Below, piece by piece: positions 35,664 through 43,876 of a DNA stretch of 64,000 nt. The notes under the pieces were generated by a model. The model was given only the letters and a program-made list of their open reading frames with translations, was not told the origin of the DNA and ran no database searches. Source of the DNA: JAAYUD01 sp041907665 (lineage in GTDB: Bacteria; Bacteroidota; Bacteroidia; Bacteroidales; Bacteroidaceae); the NCBI GenBank assembly GCA_041907665.1, contig JAYRGW010000008.1, positions 29,355-93,354 of the forward strand. Reading direction: 5' to 3'. How positions within the stretch are numbered: position 1 is the stretch's first letter; every line of letters starts with the position of its first letter. The position numbers and the translations under genes were made by a program.

Positions 35664-35797
35664 AAACTAGAATAATAATAATCCAGCTTTTATCTTTTTA
35701 TCATAAGCAAAAGTCAAACTAATGTTATAATATTGAGATCGGATGAAAAGGTAACCAACCGTTACCAAGTATTATTAACTAATTAAAAAATAAGATT

Positions 35798-36217
35798 ATG
35801 ATCAAATTTTTATTCCCAGGTATTCAAGATAATAATAAATTATCGGCAGTACTACTCGTACTACGTATTCTCTTTGGTCTATTTTTAGCCTATCATGGAC
35901 TCACCAAAATGATACATTTCAGCACATTATCTACACAATTTCCAGATCCATTGGGCATCGGAACAAGCTTATCATTATCCATGGCCATTTTTGGAGAGCT
36001 TTTCTGTTCATTGGCATTTGTCTTCGGTTTCCTATTCCGTCTCTCTACGCTCCCCATAATATTCACTATGATTGTAGCCTATTATGTAAGCAGAGACGAA
36101 TTGGCACTGATCTATCTCATCTCCTTTATAATTGTTTATATAGCAGGTCCGGGAAAATATGCATTAGACACATTCTTAGCCAAATTCTGCCCAATCAGTA
36201 AAAGTAAGGAAGACTAA
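35798..36217 (+). CDS. DoxX family membrane protein
   Basis: The 139-residue protein has four hydrophobic segments. The DoxX landmarks are VLRILFGLFLAYHGLTKM (about residues 22-39) and AIFGELFCSLAFVFGFLFRL (about 64-83). DoxX-type proteins sit in the inner membrane and are linked to oxidative stress or quinone chemistry in some bacteria. Nothing in the neighbourhood refines this. A 1.1-kb hairpin-rich gene-free stretch follows. Confidence 0.85.
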   Translation: MIKFLFPGIQDNNKLSAVLLVLRILFGLFLAYHGLTKMIHFSTLSTQFPDPLGIGTSLSLSMAIFGELFCSLAFVFGFLFRLSTLPIIFTMIVAYYVSRDELALIYLISFIIVYIAGPGKYALDTFLAKFCPISKSKED

Positions 36218-36370
36218 AATTATAACAATCCGAAACTTATAGACCGACTGAGAGAAGAATATATATCAACGATATGTAAGAGAATACGAATATTTCATCT
36301 GCCTTTTTGCAGAAAAAAGACTGTATAAACAGCCATATCGGTGTCGTTTTTAGTCTATTTAAATAGTTGG

Positions 36371-36488
36371 ATGGCACACCCCATTAACACATGAAATAAT
36401 TGAAATACAATATGTTGCGTGCAATCCGTTTTTTAGAACGTATTTCTAAGTGAACATCCGCCTACATTCTGATACTTTCTTATCCGAA
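36371..36488 (+). repeat. Diverged third copy of the 119-bp repeat
   Basis: This segment aligns with 1058-1176 in the same orientation with scattered differences. Conserved blocks are GCACACCCCATT, GAACGTATTT, AAGTGAACAT and ACATTCTGATACT. It is clearly older or more diverged than the pair at the start of the window. Confidence 0.7.
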
Positions 36489-36608
36489 CCTAAGAGGAAA
36501 GGCCTTTTGGAGCATTATTTTCGGACTCTTTTCATCGCACGAGTGTAAACAGAATCAGGATAAAGCATAGACATATCACGTGCAATACATTGATATACAG
36601 CGAGAAAA

Positions 36609-36664
36609 TCATAAGGACGAAACTAAAAGTTTGTAACTAGAAACATTTAGTTTCGTCCTTATGA
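36609..36664. repeat. Perfect 19-bp inverted repeat (hairpin 1 of the non-coding interval)
   Basis: The arms 36609-36627 and 36646-36664 are perfectly complementary around an 18-nt loop. It sits between the two facing copies of the 119-bp repeat, near the middle of that small decayed element. Confidence 0.8.
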
Positions 36665-36734
36665 ATTTTTGTGTTCGTCGTTATCATTTTTCGAAAACTA
36701 AGTGTCGATTCCGCGCATTTGAAAGTATCACTTC

Positions 36735-36800
36735 GGTATGGTTAAAATAGTATCGGTTTTGCTCTCCATGTTCACTTCTGAAAACGAGGTCGAAAAAAGA
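36735..36800 (-). repeat. Partial inverted fourth copy of the 119-bp repeat
   Basis: CGGTATGGTTAAAATAGTATCG is shared, as reverse complement, with the inner end of the left repeat around 1158-1179, and TGTTCACTTC follows at the matching distance. The outer end (CAATGGGGTGTG) is missing, so this copy is decayed. Confidence 0.6.
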
Positions 36801-37104
36801 ATTCTCGCACGCCAACTTTCATCACCCCCTTGTATCGCCCATTATCAGGGAAAATTTGAGAGAAATCATAACGCATTGATTCTCTGAGAGAAGACGTGTT
36901 TTTCGTGTCCCATTTTGGCGTCATTCACACGTATGAGTCTGATATACAATCAGTAACGGTGACAGAAACGTTTTCGTAACTAAAATAGAAAAAACGAGGT
37001 TTTACATATCTACACGAGGTATCTTTAAGTATCGGTAAGAACCGGCGACTTCAACAAATCTGTATTGTCTTTGTCCTTCCAAAACGTCATATGCTCCTAA
37101 AATT

Positions 37105-37168
37105 GTTGTCGTATGTTAGTTTTTCCGAAAACGTATGGACGTCACCGAAAAAACTAACATACGACAAC
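37105..37168. repeat. 20-bp inverted repeat (hairpin 2 of the non-coding interval)
   Basis: The arms 37105-37124 and 37149-37168 pair perfectly around a 24-nt loop. Each arm contains one copy of the GTTAGTT/AACTAAC heptamer. Confidence 0.8.
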
Positions 37169-37206
37169 GACGGCTGTGACCTTGTTTTGCTTTGCAAAAA
37201 ATCAAC

Positions 37207-37318
37207 CGTATGTCGCAGCGGTAACTAACGGATGTTGTTGAAGAAACTAACGTTAGTTGTTAGGATAACTTCTGTTAGTTACCGCAGTAACATCCGTTAG
37301 TTATTGCGGTGACATACG
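37207..37318. repeat. Nested inverted repeats with alternative pairings
   Basis: Outer arms 37207-37236 and 37289-37318 pair over 30 bp with a few mismatches. Inside are a perfect palindrome AACTAACGTTAGTT (37245-37258) and a competing 12-bp pair (37218-37229 with 37274-37285). The arms could switch between structures. It ends 28 bp from the stop of the aldo/keto reductase gene and could serve as its terminator, but it is more elaborate than needed. Confidence 0.75.
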
Positions 37319-37345
37319 TCTGTTTTTTTGTAAAATAAGACACAC

Positions 37346-38761
37346 CTAACTTTTACTAGTAAGTTTCACTTTTTTCATTTCTTCCACCATATTCGAAATC
37401 CTTCTCATTTGAGTAGGTATTTGTATATGTTGCGGACAATGAGATAAACAATTACCACATTCGGCACAATTTAAAGCTTGCTTTTTTTCGGGTACACTCC
37501 GATTATATCCGTCTAGGAAAATACGCACTTGCTTTTGATAATCGGGCGATAGCGGATCAGTTGGTAAAGTTCCGTCATTGACACATTTATTATAATATGC
37601 AAAATTAGCAGGAATATCCAAGCCAAAAGGACATGGCATACAATAATGACAGCCTGTACATGGTATCATAGGATAACTACTATAAATTTTAGCTACATTT
37701 TCAAGCAGTGACAATTCGGACGATGTGCATGGATCTAAAGGAGAATAAATATGTAAGTTATCTTGCAAATGTTCCAGATAAGTCATTCCACTCAATACAG
37801 TCAAGACATTAGGCAACGATCCTGCGTAACGAAAAGCCCAAGAAGCAATACTATCATTGGGACGTTTTGCTTTCAATCTACTGCCCAAATGTTCATTTAT
37901 CTTAGCCAATCGTCCTCCAAGTAGCGGTTCCATAATAATTGCCTGAATACCTTTTTTCTCAAGTTCGTTATAAAGATATTCAGCATCAGTATTGCGGGGA
38001 TTCATCTGCTTGGCATACTTCCAATCCACATAATTGAGTTCTATTTGAACAAAATCCCATTGAATATCCTGTTTCAATAAATAGTCGAAAACTTCAACAT
38101 CGCCATGATATGAAAACCCGAGATTACGAATACGTCCTTCTTTTCGCTCATTCAAAAGAAAATCAAGAATACCATTATTAATAAAACGCGCCTTGAAACT
38201 ATCCATACCTCCCATACCAATAGCATGCAACAGATAATAATCAATATAATCTATCTGCAATCTCTTCTTAGATGCATTGTACATAGCCAACGATGCCTCT
38301 TTACTTTGATCTTGTGTTGCAAAGTTGGACATCTTCGTCGCAATATAATATTTGTCACGCGGATATTTATGAATAGCTATACCAAGTGCTGTTTCAGAAG
38401 AACCGTCACCATAGGCAGGAGCCGTATCGTAGTAGTTCACTCCATGTGCCATCGCGTAATCGACAAGTTGATTGACCTTTTCCTGATCTATTTGATCGGT
38501 GCCCTGTTTAGTAGGCCAACGCATACAACCATATCCCAGAAGAGATACTTTATCACTAGTATGCCGATTGATACGATAGGTTATGCTTCCGGTCCAATCA
38601 CCGACAGACCGTATGCTTTTGCCATTCAACTTATCCTCTTCGTCCATTGTCGCAAAACTAAGTAGCGAACCTGCGGCCGAAAGAGTTGCAGCTGTAGTCA
38701 AAGCTCCGAAACCAAGCTTTTTCAAAAAGATTCTACGATCAATCATCTTCCTTTTAGACAT
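37346..38761 (-). CDS. Tat-exported aldo/keto reductase with C-terminal ferredoxin-type domains
   Basis: The 471-residue protein begins with a twin-arginine signal (DRRIFLKKLGFGALTTAATL, about residues 8-27). An aldo/keto reductase barrel follows (YDTAPAYGDGSSETALG near 109, with the catalytic Tyr region). Two Cys clusters lie near the C-terminus, CTGCHYCMPCPFG (about 368) and CAECGNCLSHCPQH (about 433), of which the second is a standard [4Fe-4S] pattern. Tat export implies folding with cofactor before transport to the periplasm. Its substrate is unknown. It is the neighbour of the Hdr-Flx operon but divergently transcribed. Confidence 0.88.
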   Translation of the reverse strand: MSKRKMIDRRIFLKKLGFGALTTAATLSAAGSLLSFATMDEEDKLNGKSIRSVGDWTGSITYRINRHTSDKVSLLGYGCMRWPTKQGTDQIDQEKVNQLVDYAMAHGVNYYDTAPAYGDGSSETALGIAIHKYPRDKYYIATKMSNFATQDQSKEASLAMYNASKKRLQIDYIDYYLLHAIGMGGMDSFKARFINNGILDFLLNERKEGRIRNLGFSYHGDVEVFDYLLKQDIQWDFVQIELNYVDWKYAKQMNPRNTDAEYLYNELEKKGIQAIIMEPLLGGRLAKINEHLGSRLKAKRPNDSIASWAFRYAGSLPNVLTVLSGMTYLEHLQDNLHIYSPLDPCTSSELSLLENVAKIYSSYPMIPCTGCHYCMPCPFGLDIPANFAYYNKCVNDGTLPTDPLSPDYQKQVRIFLDGYNRSVPEKKQALNCAECGNCLSHCPQHIQIPTQMRRISNMVEEMKKVKLTSKS

Positions 38762-38790
38762 ATTTATGCGAGTTTATCTGTTATTACTCA

Positions 38791-38798
38791 CAAAAATA
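38791..38798 (-). promoter_or_regulatory. Predicted -7 box for the aldo/keto reductase gene
   Basis: The minus strand reads TATTTTTG, 29 bases upstream of the ATG at 38761. Confidence 0.45.
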
Positions 38799-39098
38799 GA
38801 ATTTTTATATTAATAATAAGTATATATACTAATAAAATATTTCGGCATTACTAACCAAACAATATTGAATTGAACTATACAAAGCATCATGTCAATATCT
38901 ATGTATCATTGCAAACATGCTCACTACAATCACGATCTTAAGGTTCATATTTTAATAAGCCAAAAGATATTTATGTTCATTGATATGGATAAAGTCGTAA
39001 CTCTCAAAGCCCTTTCAGAGCAATAGATTAAGCCAAAAGCAGTATTGGTAAATGAGATTATTTAATTATTTTTCTCTATTTATTATAAATAAAAGAAT

Positions 39099-39106
39099 TA
39101 TATTTG
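39099..39106 (+). promoter_or_regulatory. Predicted -7 box for the hdrCBA-flxDCBA operon
   Basis: TATATTTG matches the -7 consensus. The predicted start near 39113 gives a leader of about 74 nt before hdrC. Confidence 0.5.
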
Positions 39107-39186
39107 TGGCAGAATAACAATTCCACATAACAATGGCGTTGTTTAACTGACTAAAGTATACCATGAAATCTATTTAACTATAATAT

Positions 39187-39738
39187 ATGACAACGAATCA
39201 TGCAATTACTTCTCGTATTCAACAAGCGACCGAAGTCGATGTCGATTTGTGTTATCAGTGTGGCAAATGCACTGCAGGTTGTGTACTTGCCGACGATATG
39301 GAATTTTCTTCATCGTATCTCATCCGATTGTTGCAAACGAATAAAGAAGAGAATTACAACAAAGTACTAAAGTCAAACACTATATGGTTGTGCTTGAATT
39401 GCGAAAACTGTATCGGGAGATGTCCTAAAGAAGTGGATATTCCTCGGCTAATGGATTATCTGCGGGCCGAATCCATCAAAAGAAAATGTGTCTCGCCAAA
39501 AGCAAAACCGATTCTATCTTTCCACAAGTCTTTTTTGAATAGCATACGCAATACGGGCAAACTGAACGAAATCAATCTTATTGCCGAATTCAAACTTCGA
39601 ACCATGCGTTTATGGCAAGATGTAAAGCTAGTACCTTCAATGCTTGCCAAAGGGAAGCTCAAATTTCTACCTGAAAAGATAAAAAATAGAAAAAACATTA
39701 TTCGTATTTTTAATAGAACCATCAAAAACTCCAAATAA
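39187..39738 (+). CDS. hdrC: Heterodisulfide reductase subunit C-like iron-sulfur protein
   Basis: The 183-residue protein has two [4Fe-4S] ferredoxin motifs, CYQCGKCTAGC (residues 22-32) and CLNCENCIGRC (about 69-79), each completed by a following CP-type residue or its equivalent, as in HdrC. It would pass electrons from HdrA to the HdrB catalytic subunit. It is the first of seven genes in a tight operon, 10 bases before hdrB. The C-terminal third is basic and helical. Confidence 0.9.
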   Translation: MTTNHAITSRIQQATEVDVDLCYQCGKCTAGCVLADDMEFSSSYLIRLLQTNKEENYNKVLKSNTIWLCLNCENCIGRCPKEVDIPRLMDYLRAESIKRKCVSPKAKPILSFHKSFLNSIRNTGKLNEINLIAEFKLRTMRLWQDVKLVPSMLAKGKLKFLPEKIKNRKNIIRIFNRTIKNSK

Positions 39739-39748
39739 TCAGTACTGT

Positions 39749-40594
39749 ATGAAATTAGGTTTTTATCCGGGATGTTCATTACAGGGAACATCGCGAGAAT
39801 ATAACGAATCGGTAAAGGCATTAGCTCCATTTTTTGATATAGAACTGACAGATATTGAAGATTGGAACTGTTGCGGTGCCACCGCTGCCCACTCCGTTAA
39901 TAAAGATTTATCATTGGCTCTTCCAACCCGAATACTGGCTTTAGCAGAAAAACAGGGGATGAAAGAAATAGTTGTACCATGCGCATCATGCTTCAACCGC
40001 CTATTGGTGACACAATACGAATTGGCACAAGACAAAGAACTTCGAAAGAAAATAACAGATACAATTGATATGCCATACGAAGGGACAGTAAAGATACTTA
40101 ACGTCGTACAGTTTATTGATCGGTATATAAAAGATAAGCTTATTGAAAAAATAGTAAAGCCTTTCAATTATAAGGTAGCCTGCTACTATGGATGTCTGCT
40201 AGTAAGGCCTCACAAAATATTAAAATTCGACAGAGTTGAAGATCCTACTTCTATGGACAAATTAATGAATATGATTGGCTCAACTCCTGTAGAATGGGGA
40301 TTCAAGACAGAATGTTGTGGAGCCGGATTGTCAGTATCTCGTACTGATTTGGTAGCAAAGCTATCCGGTAATATCATCAAAGATGCTGCTGATCGCGGAG
40401 CCGAAGCCATTATCGTAGCTTGCCCCATGTGTCATTCCAATTTGGATATGCGTCGTCCCGAGATTAATAAATATTTAAAAGAAGATGTGACAATTCCAGT
40501 AATCTACCTCACCCAAGCTATTGGATTAGCTGTTGGAGCTGACCCCTCCAAACTGGGTTTGCAACGTCACTTCGTCAAAGTAACTACCCTCTAA
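39749..40594 (+). CDS. hdrB: Heterodisulfide reductase subunit B-like protein (CCG domains)
   Basis: The 281-residue protein carries two cysteine-rich CCG domains. The first starts YPGCSLQGT and continues through WNCCGATA (about residues 39-46) to VPCASCFN (about 76-83). The second runs from CYYGCLLVRP (about 146) through ECCGAGLS (about 190) to ACPMCHSN (about 224). In methanogen HdrB these domains bind noncubane [4Fe-4S] clusters that reduce a disulfide. The acceptor here is unknown, since Bacteroidales do not use CoM-S-S-CoB. Confidence 0.92.
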   Translation: MKLGFYPGCSLQGTSREYNESVKALAPFFDIELTDIEDWNCCGATAAHSVNKDLSLALPTRILALAEKQGMKEIVVPCASCFNRLLVTQYELAQDKELRKKITDTIDMPYEGTVKILNVVQFIDRYIKDKLIEKIVKPFNYKVACYYGCLLVRPHKILKFDRVEDPTSMDKLMNMIGSTPVEWGFKTECCGAGLSVSRTDLVAKLSGNIIKDAADRGAEAIIVACPMCHSNLDMRRPEINKYLKEDVTIPVIYLTQAIGLAVGADPSKLGLQRHFVKVTTL

Positions 40595-40609
40595 AAAAGC
40601 ATAACGAAC

Positions 40610-42613
40610 ATGTCAAGAATAGGAGTTTTTATTTGTCATTGCGGTGAAAATATCAGTGCAACAGTAGACTGTGAACGCGTGGCACAAGAGACAGGCAAAT
40701 TGGAAGGTGTAGAATTTGCAACCGATTATAAATACATGTGTTCCGACCCGGGACAAACACTTATTAAGAATGCTATCAAAGAGCACCATCTCGATGGAGT
40801 TGTAGTAGGTTCGTGTTCACCACGTATGCACGAAGCCACTTTCCGCAAGACATGTGCTGAGGCAGGACTTAATCCGTATATGTGCGAAATAGCCAACCTC
40901 AGAGAACATGTCTCTTGGGTGCATGAAAAAGGTGAAGCTACAACCCGCAAAGCAATCCAAATTGTAACGGGATTAGTTTCGAAAGTACAACGCAACAAAC
41001 CGCTTAATACTATTAAAGTTCCAGTTACAAAGTGTGCTCTGGTTATAGGAGGAGGTATTGCAGGTATTCAGACAGCACTCGATATAGCCAATTGTGGCCA
41101 AAAAGTCATCATGATAGAAAAGAGTCCTTCTATAGGTGGACACATGTCACAATTATCAGAAACTTTTCCCACCCTCGACTGTTCGCAGTGTATTCTTACA
41201 CCCCGAATGGTAGAAGTGGCGCAACATCCCAATATTACCTTATATACGTATGCCGAACTCGATAAGTTAGAGGGCTTTGTAGGCAATTTCAAAGCAACTA
41301 TCAGGCTTAAAGCTAAAAGTATAGATTATTCAAAATGTACCGGCTGTGGACTTTGTACGACCAAATGCCCCAACAAAAAAATACCCAGTGAATTCAATGA
41401 AGGATTGGGTATGCGTACCGCTATATACGTACCTTTTCCCCAAGCTGTACCTAATAAACCGGTGATAGATAAGGAACATTGTTTATACTATCAAAAAGGT
41501 AAATGCAAAATTTGTTCTAAATCTTGCCCTACCGGAGCAATAGAGTACGACAAGCCCGACGAATTTATGACAATAGAAGTCGGAGCCGTAGTCGTAACTA
41601 CAGGATTTAATGTATTGAAAACAGACTTTTTCCCCGAATACGGTTATGGTAAATACAAAGATGTGATCACAGGGTTGCAATTTGAGCGCCTTGCTTCGGC
41701 CTCCGGTCCTACCCTTGGCGAGATACGTCGTCCTTCGGATGGAAAGATTCCTCAAAAAGTCGTATTTATAGCATGCTGTGGTTCACGCGATCCGGCCAAA
41801 GGAATTCCTTATTGCTCAAAGATATGCTGTATGTACACAGCCAAGCATGCTATGCTCTATCAGCATAAAGTACACGATGGAGATTCAACCGTATTCTATA
41901 TGGATATCCGTGCCGGGGGCAAAAACTACGAAGAATTTGTTCGACGTGCCATTGAAGAAGACCATGTAAATTATGTACGTGGGCGTGTAGCTCGAGTTTA
42001 CGAAAAAGAGGGAAAACTTATTGTAAAGGGTGTAGATACATTACTTGGAGCTGAACCGGTAGAAATAGAAGCAGATATGGTAGTCCTTGCCACAGCTGGT
42101 GTTGCCAGCAAGGGAGCTGAAGAACTAGCACAGAAAATGCACATTTCATACGACCCGTATCATTTCTTTGCCGAAGCTCATCCAAAGTTGAAACCGGTAG
42201 AAACAAACACAGCAGGTATATTCCTTGCCGGCGCTTGTCAAGCCCCAAAGGATATTCCCGAAACAGTAGCTGCCGCTTCGGGTGCCGCAGTAAAGGTCGT
42301 ATCACTTCTCTCGCAAGAAAATTTAGTGAGAGAGCCGGTCGTAGCAGTCGTCAACCGTTGTGCTCCTCCAATGTTCAGTACATGTGTAGGATGTTTCATG
42401 TGCGAAACGATATGTCCCTATCATGCTATTGAGCACGAAGAAATAAAAGATAGAAAGACAGGAGCAGTTATCAAAACTATTGCCAAAATCAATCCGGGAC
42501 TTTGTCAAGGTTGCGGTACTTGTGTTTCATTCTGCCGCTCCAAGTCCATAGACCTCGAAGGATACACCAACGAAGAAATGTATACCGAAGTAATGGCACT
42601 ATTGAATCATTAA
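40610..42613 (+). CDS. hdrA: Heterodisulfide reductase subunit A-like FAD/iron-sulfur protein
   Basis: The 667-residue protein is the flavin-bifurcating-type subunit. The FAD motif is VIGGGIAGIQTALDIA near residue 144. Four iron-sulfur motifs are visible: CTGCGLCTTKCP (about 243), CKICSKSCPTG (about 298), CVGCFMCETICP (about 592) and CQGCGTCVSFC (about 633). The N-terminus has the HdrA-typical CHCGENIS. In known complexes FAD in HdrA splits electrons between ferredoxin and a disulfide. It is followed 9 bases later by the MvhD-like linker protein. Confidence 0.92.
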   Translation: MSRIGVFICHCGENISATVDCERVAQETGKLEGVEFATDYKYMCSDPGQTLIKNAIKEHHLDGVVVGSCSPRMHEATFRKTCAEAGLNPYMCEIANLREHVSWVHEKGEATTRKAIQIVTGLVSKVQRNKPLNTIKVPVTKCALVIGGGIAGIQTALDIANCGQKVIMIEKSPSIGGHMSQLSETFPTLDCSQCILTPRMVEVAQHPNITLYTYAELDKLEGFVGNFKATIRLKAKSIDYSKCTGCGLCTTKCPNKKIPSEFNEGLGMRTAIYVPFPQAVPNKPVIDKEHCLYYQKGKCKICSKSCPTGAIEYDKPDEFMTIEVGAVVVTTGFNVLKTDFFPEYGYGKYKDVITGLQFERLASASGPTLGEIRRPSDGKIPQKVVFIACCGSRDPAKGIPYCSKICCMYTAKHAMLYQHKVHDGDSTVFYMDIRAGGKNYEEFVRRAIEEDHVNYVRGRVARVYEKEGKLIVKGVDTLLGAEPVEIEADMVVLATAGVASKGAEELAQKMHISYDPYHFFAEAHPKLKPVETNTAGIFLAGACQAPKDIPETVAAASGAAVKVVSLLSQENLVREPVVAVVNRCAPPMFSTCVGCFMCETICPYHAIEHEEIKDRKTGAVIKTIAKINPGLCQGCGTCVSFCRSKSIDLEGYTNEEMYTEVMALLNH

Positions 42614-42622
42614 TCAGAAAGT

Positions 42623-43090
42623 ATGATGGAAGAATCTAATAATAACTTTGAACCGCGTATCATTGCTTTTGTATGCAATTGGTGTACTTATGCGGGAGCC
42701 GATTTGACGGGAACCAGCCGCATAAAGTATGCGACAAACGTAAAAATAGTACGATTCCCGTGTACCGGCCGAATAGACTTCATGTTGCTCCTTAAAGCTT
42801 TTGCAGGTGGAGCTGACGGTATTATTGTATCGGGCTGCCATCCTAACGACTGCCATTACACAAGCGGTAACTTTCATGCACGCCGCCGTTGGATTGTATT
42901 TCGCAACATGCTCAATTTCTTAGGTATTGATGTACGGCGTATTCATTTCTCTTGGGTATCTGCTGCCGAAGGAGCCAAATGGGCAGATGTCGTAAACGAT
43001 ACTGTAAAGGAAATTAGGGAACTAGGTCCATATACGGAATATAAAAAAGTAGCGAACTATTTAGAAGAGGAGGCCTATACTCATGAATAA
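42623..43090 (+). CDS. flxD: MvhD/FlxD-like electron-transfer subunit
   Basis: The 155-residue protein matches MvhD, a small iron-sulfur protein that links an electron donor module to HdrA. Conserved Cys appear in FVCNWCTYAGAD, FPCTGRID and SGCHPNDCHY, and a Trp/Arg-rich segment follows. Either of two adjacent ATG codons (42623 or 42626) could start it. It overlaps flxC by 8 bases, implying coupled translation. Confidence 0.88.
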   Translation: MMEESNNNFEPRIIAFVCNWCTYAGADLTGTSRIKYATNVKIVRFPCTGRIDFMLLLKAFAGGADGIIVSGCHPNDCHYTSGNFHARRRWIVFRNMLNFLGIDVRRIHFSWVSAAEGAKWADVVNDTVKEIRELGPYTEYKKVANYLEEEAYTHE

Positions 43091-43868
43091 ATTACAGGAA
43101 AGAGCAACCGAACTTCTTAAAGAAGGCATCGTAAAACTCATCATCGGATTCGAACAAGGCAATAATAAGATACGTCCTTTATTCTGCGAAAAGCCCGAAG
43201 ATGTAGAGAAACTGATATATAGTGATGATTGCAGTACCAATAATGCTGTTTATCTGACCAAAAAAGAGTTGACCGATGATAATAAAGTTGCCATTATCGC
43301 AACAAACAAAGAAGTAGCGAGTATCATACAGCTGAACAAAGAGAATCAAATAAAAAAAGAAAATCTCATAGTACTGACTGTCGACAAAGACGGAAACATA
43401 ATAGAACTTTCGTCTTTTGAAGAGATGGAAAAATTCTGCGCAGAAAATGCCCCTTCGCCAGATCCGGTTGTGGCAGCTCTGATAGAGAAAATAGACAAAA
43501 TGAGCCGCGAAGAACGATGGGCCTATTGGAAATCCGAATTAGACAAATGCATTCGTTGTTACGCGTGTAGAGCAGCTTGCCCATTGTGCTATTGCAACCG
43601 CTGTATTAGCGAAGTGAATTGTCCCCAATGGCTAGATCCCTGGAAGTCGACATTAAGCAATATTGAATGGCAAATCAATCGAGTAATGCATATGTCGGGA
43701 CGTTGCACCGGTTGTGGCGCTTGCGCCAAAGCCTGCCCACTAGACCTACCGATAGGAATTCTTACAAAGAAAATGTCGACAGATATCAAAGATATGTTGG
43801 GAGAAGGAGAAGGCGGGAATGTTCTGTCTACTTTCAATCCGAACGATAAAGAGAACTTTATTCATTGA
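43083..43868 (+). CDS. flxC: FlxC-like iron-sulfur protein
   Basis: The 261-residue protein has a non-ferredoxin N-terminal region and a C-terminal pair of ferredoxin-type motifs, CIRCYACRAACPLCYCNRC (about residues 156-174) and CTGCGACAKACP (about 208-219). A FlxC-type subunit in this position is known from the NADH-dependent flxABCD-hdrABC cluster of Desulfovibrio. It would carry electrons between FlxA/B and the Hdr part. The assignment depends on operon order as well as sequence. Confidence 0.8.
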   Translation: MNKLQERATELLKEGIVKLIIGFEQGNNKIRPLFCEKPEDVEKLIYSDDCSTNNAVYLTKKELTDDNKVAIIATNKEVASIIQLNKENQIKKENLIVLTVDKDGNIIELSSFEEMEKFCAENAPSPDPVVAALIEKIDKMSREERWAYWKSELDKCIRCYACRAACPLCYCNRCISEVNCPQWLDPWKSTLSNIEWQINRVMHMSGRCTGCGACAKACPLDLPIGILTKKMSTDIKDMLGEGEGGNVLSTFNPNDKENFIH

Positions 43869-43876
43869 TAGAGGTT

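Larger units (their letters stand above)
36218..37345. other. 1.1-kb non-coding interval with repeat copies and multiple large hairpins
   Basis: No convincing coding frame exists on either strand. From left to right it holds a full 119-bp repeat copy (36371-36488), a 19-bp hairpin (36609-36664), an inverted partial repeat copy (36735-36800), a 20-bp hairpin (37105-37168) and a nested set of inverted repeats (37207-37318). The heptamer AACTAAC or its complement GTTAGTT occurs seven times between 37115 and 37302. It lies between DoxX and the convergent aldo/keto reductase gene. Confidence 0.75.
38762..39186. other. Divergent promoter region between aldo/keto reductase and hdr-flx operon
   Basis: The 425-bp interval is AT-rich and has no supportable gene. 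It contains a minus-strand promoter near 38791-38798 and a plus-strand promoter near 39099-39106. I see no large inverted repeat. Confidence 0.6.

Noticed and set aside
36218..37345. Retron or group II intron as explanation of the hairpin-rich interval
   Set aside because: No reverse transcriptase gene or catalytic intron core is visible nearby; DoxX and an aldo/keto reductase flank it.
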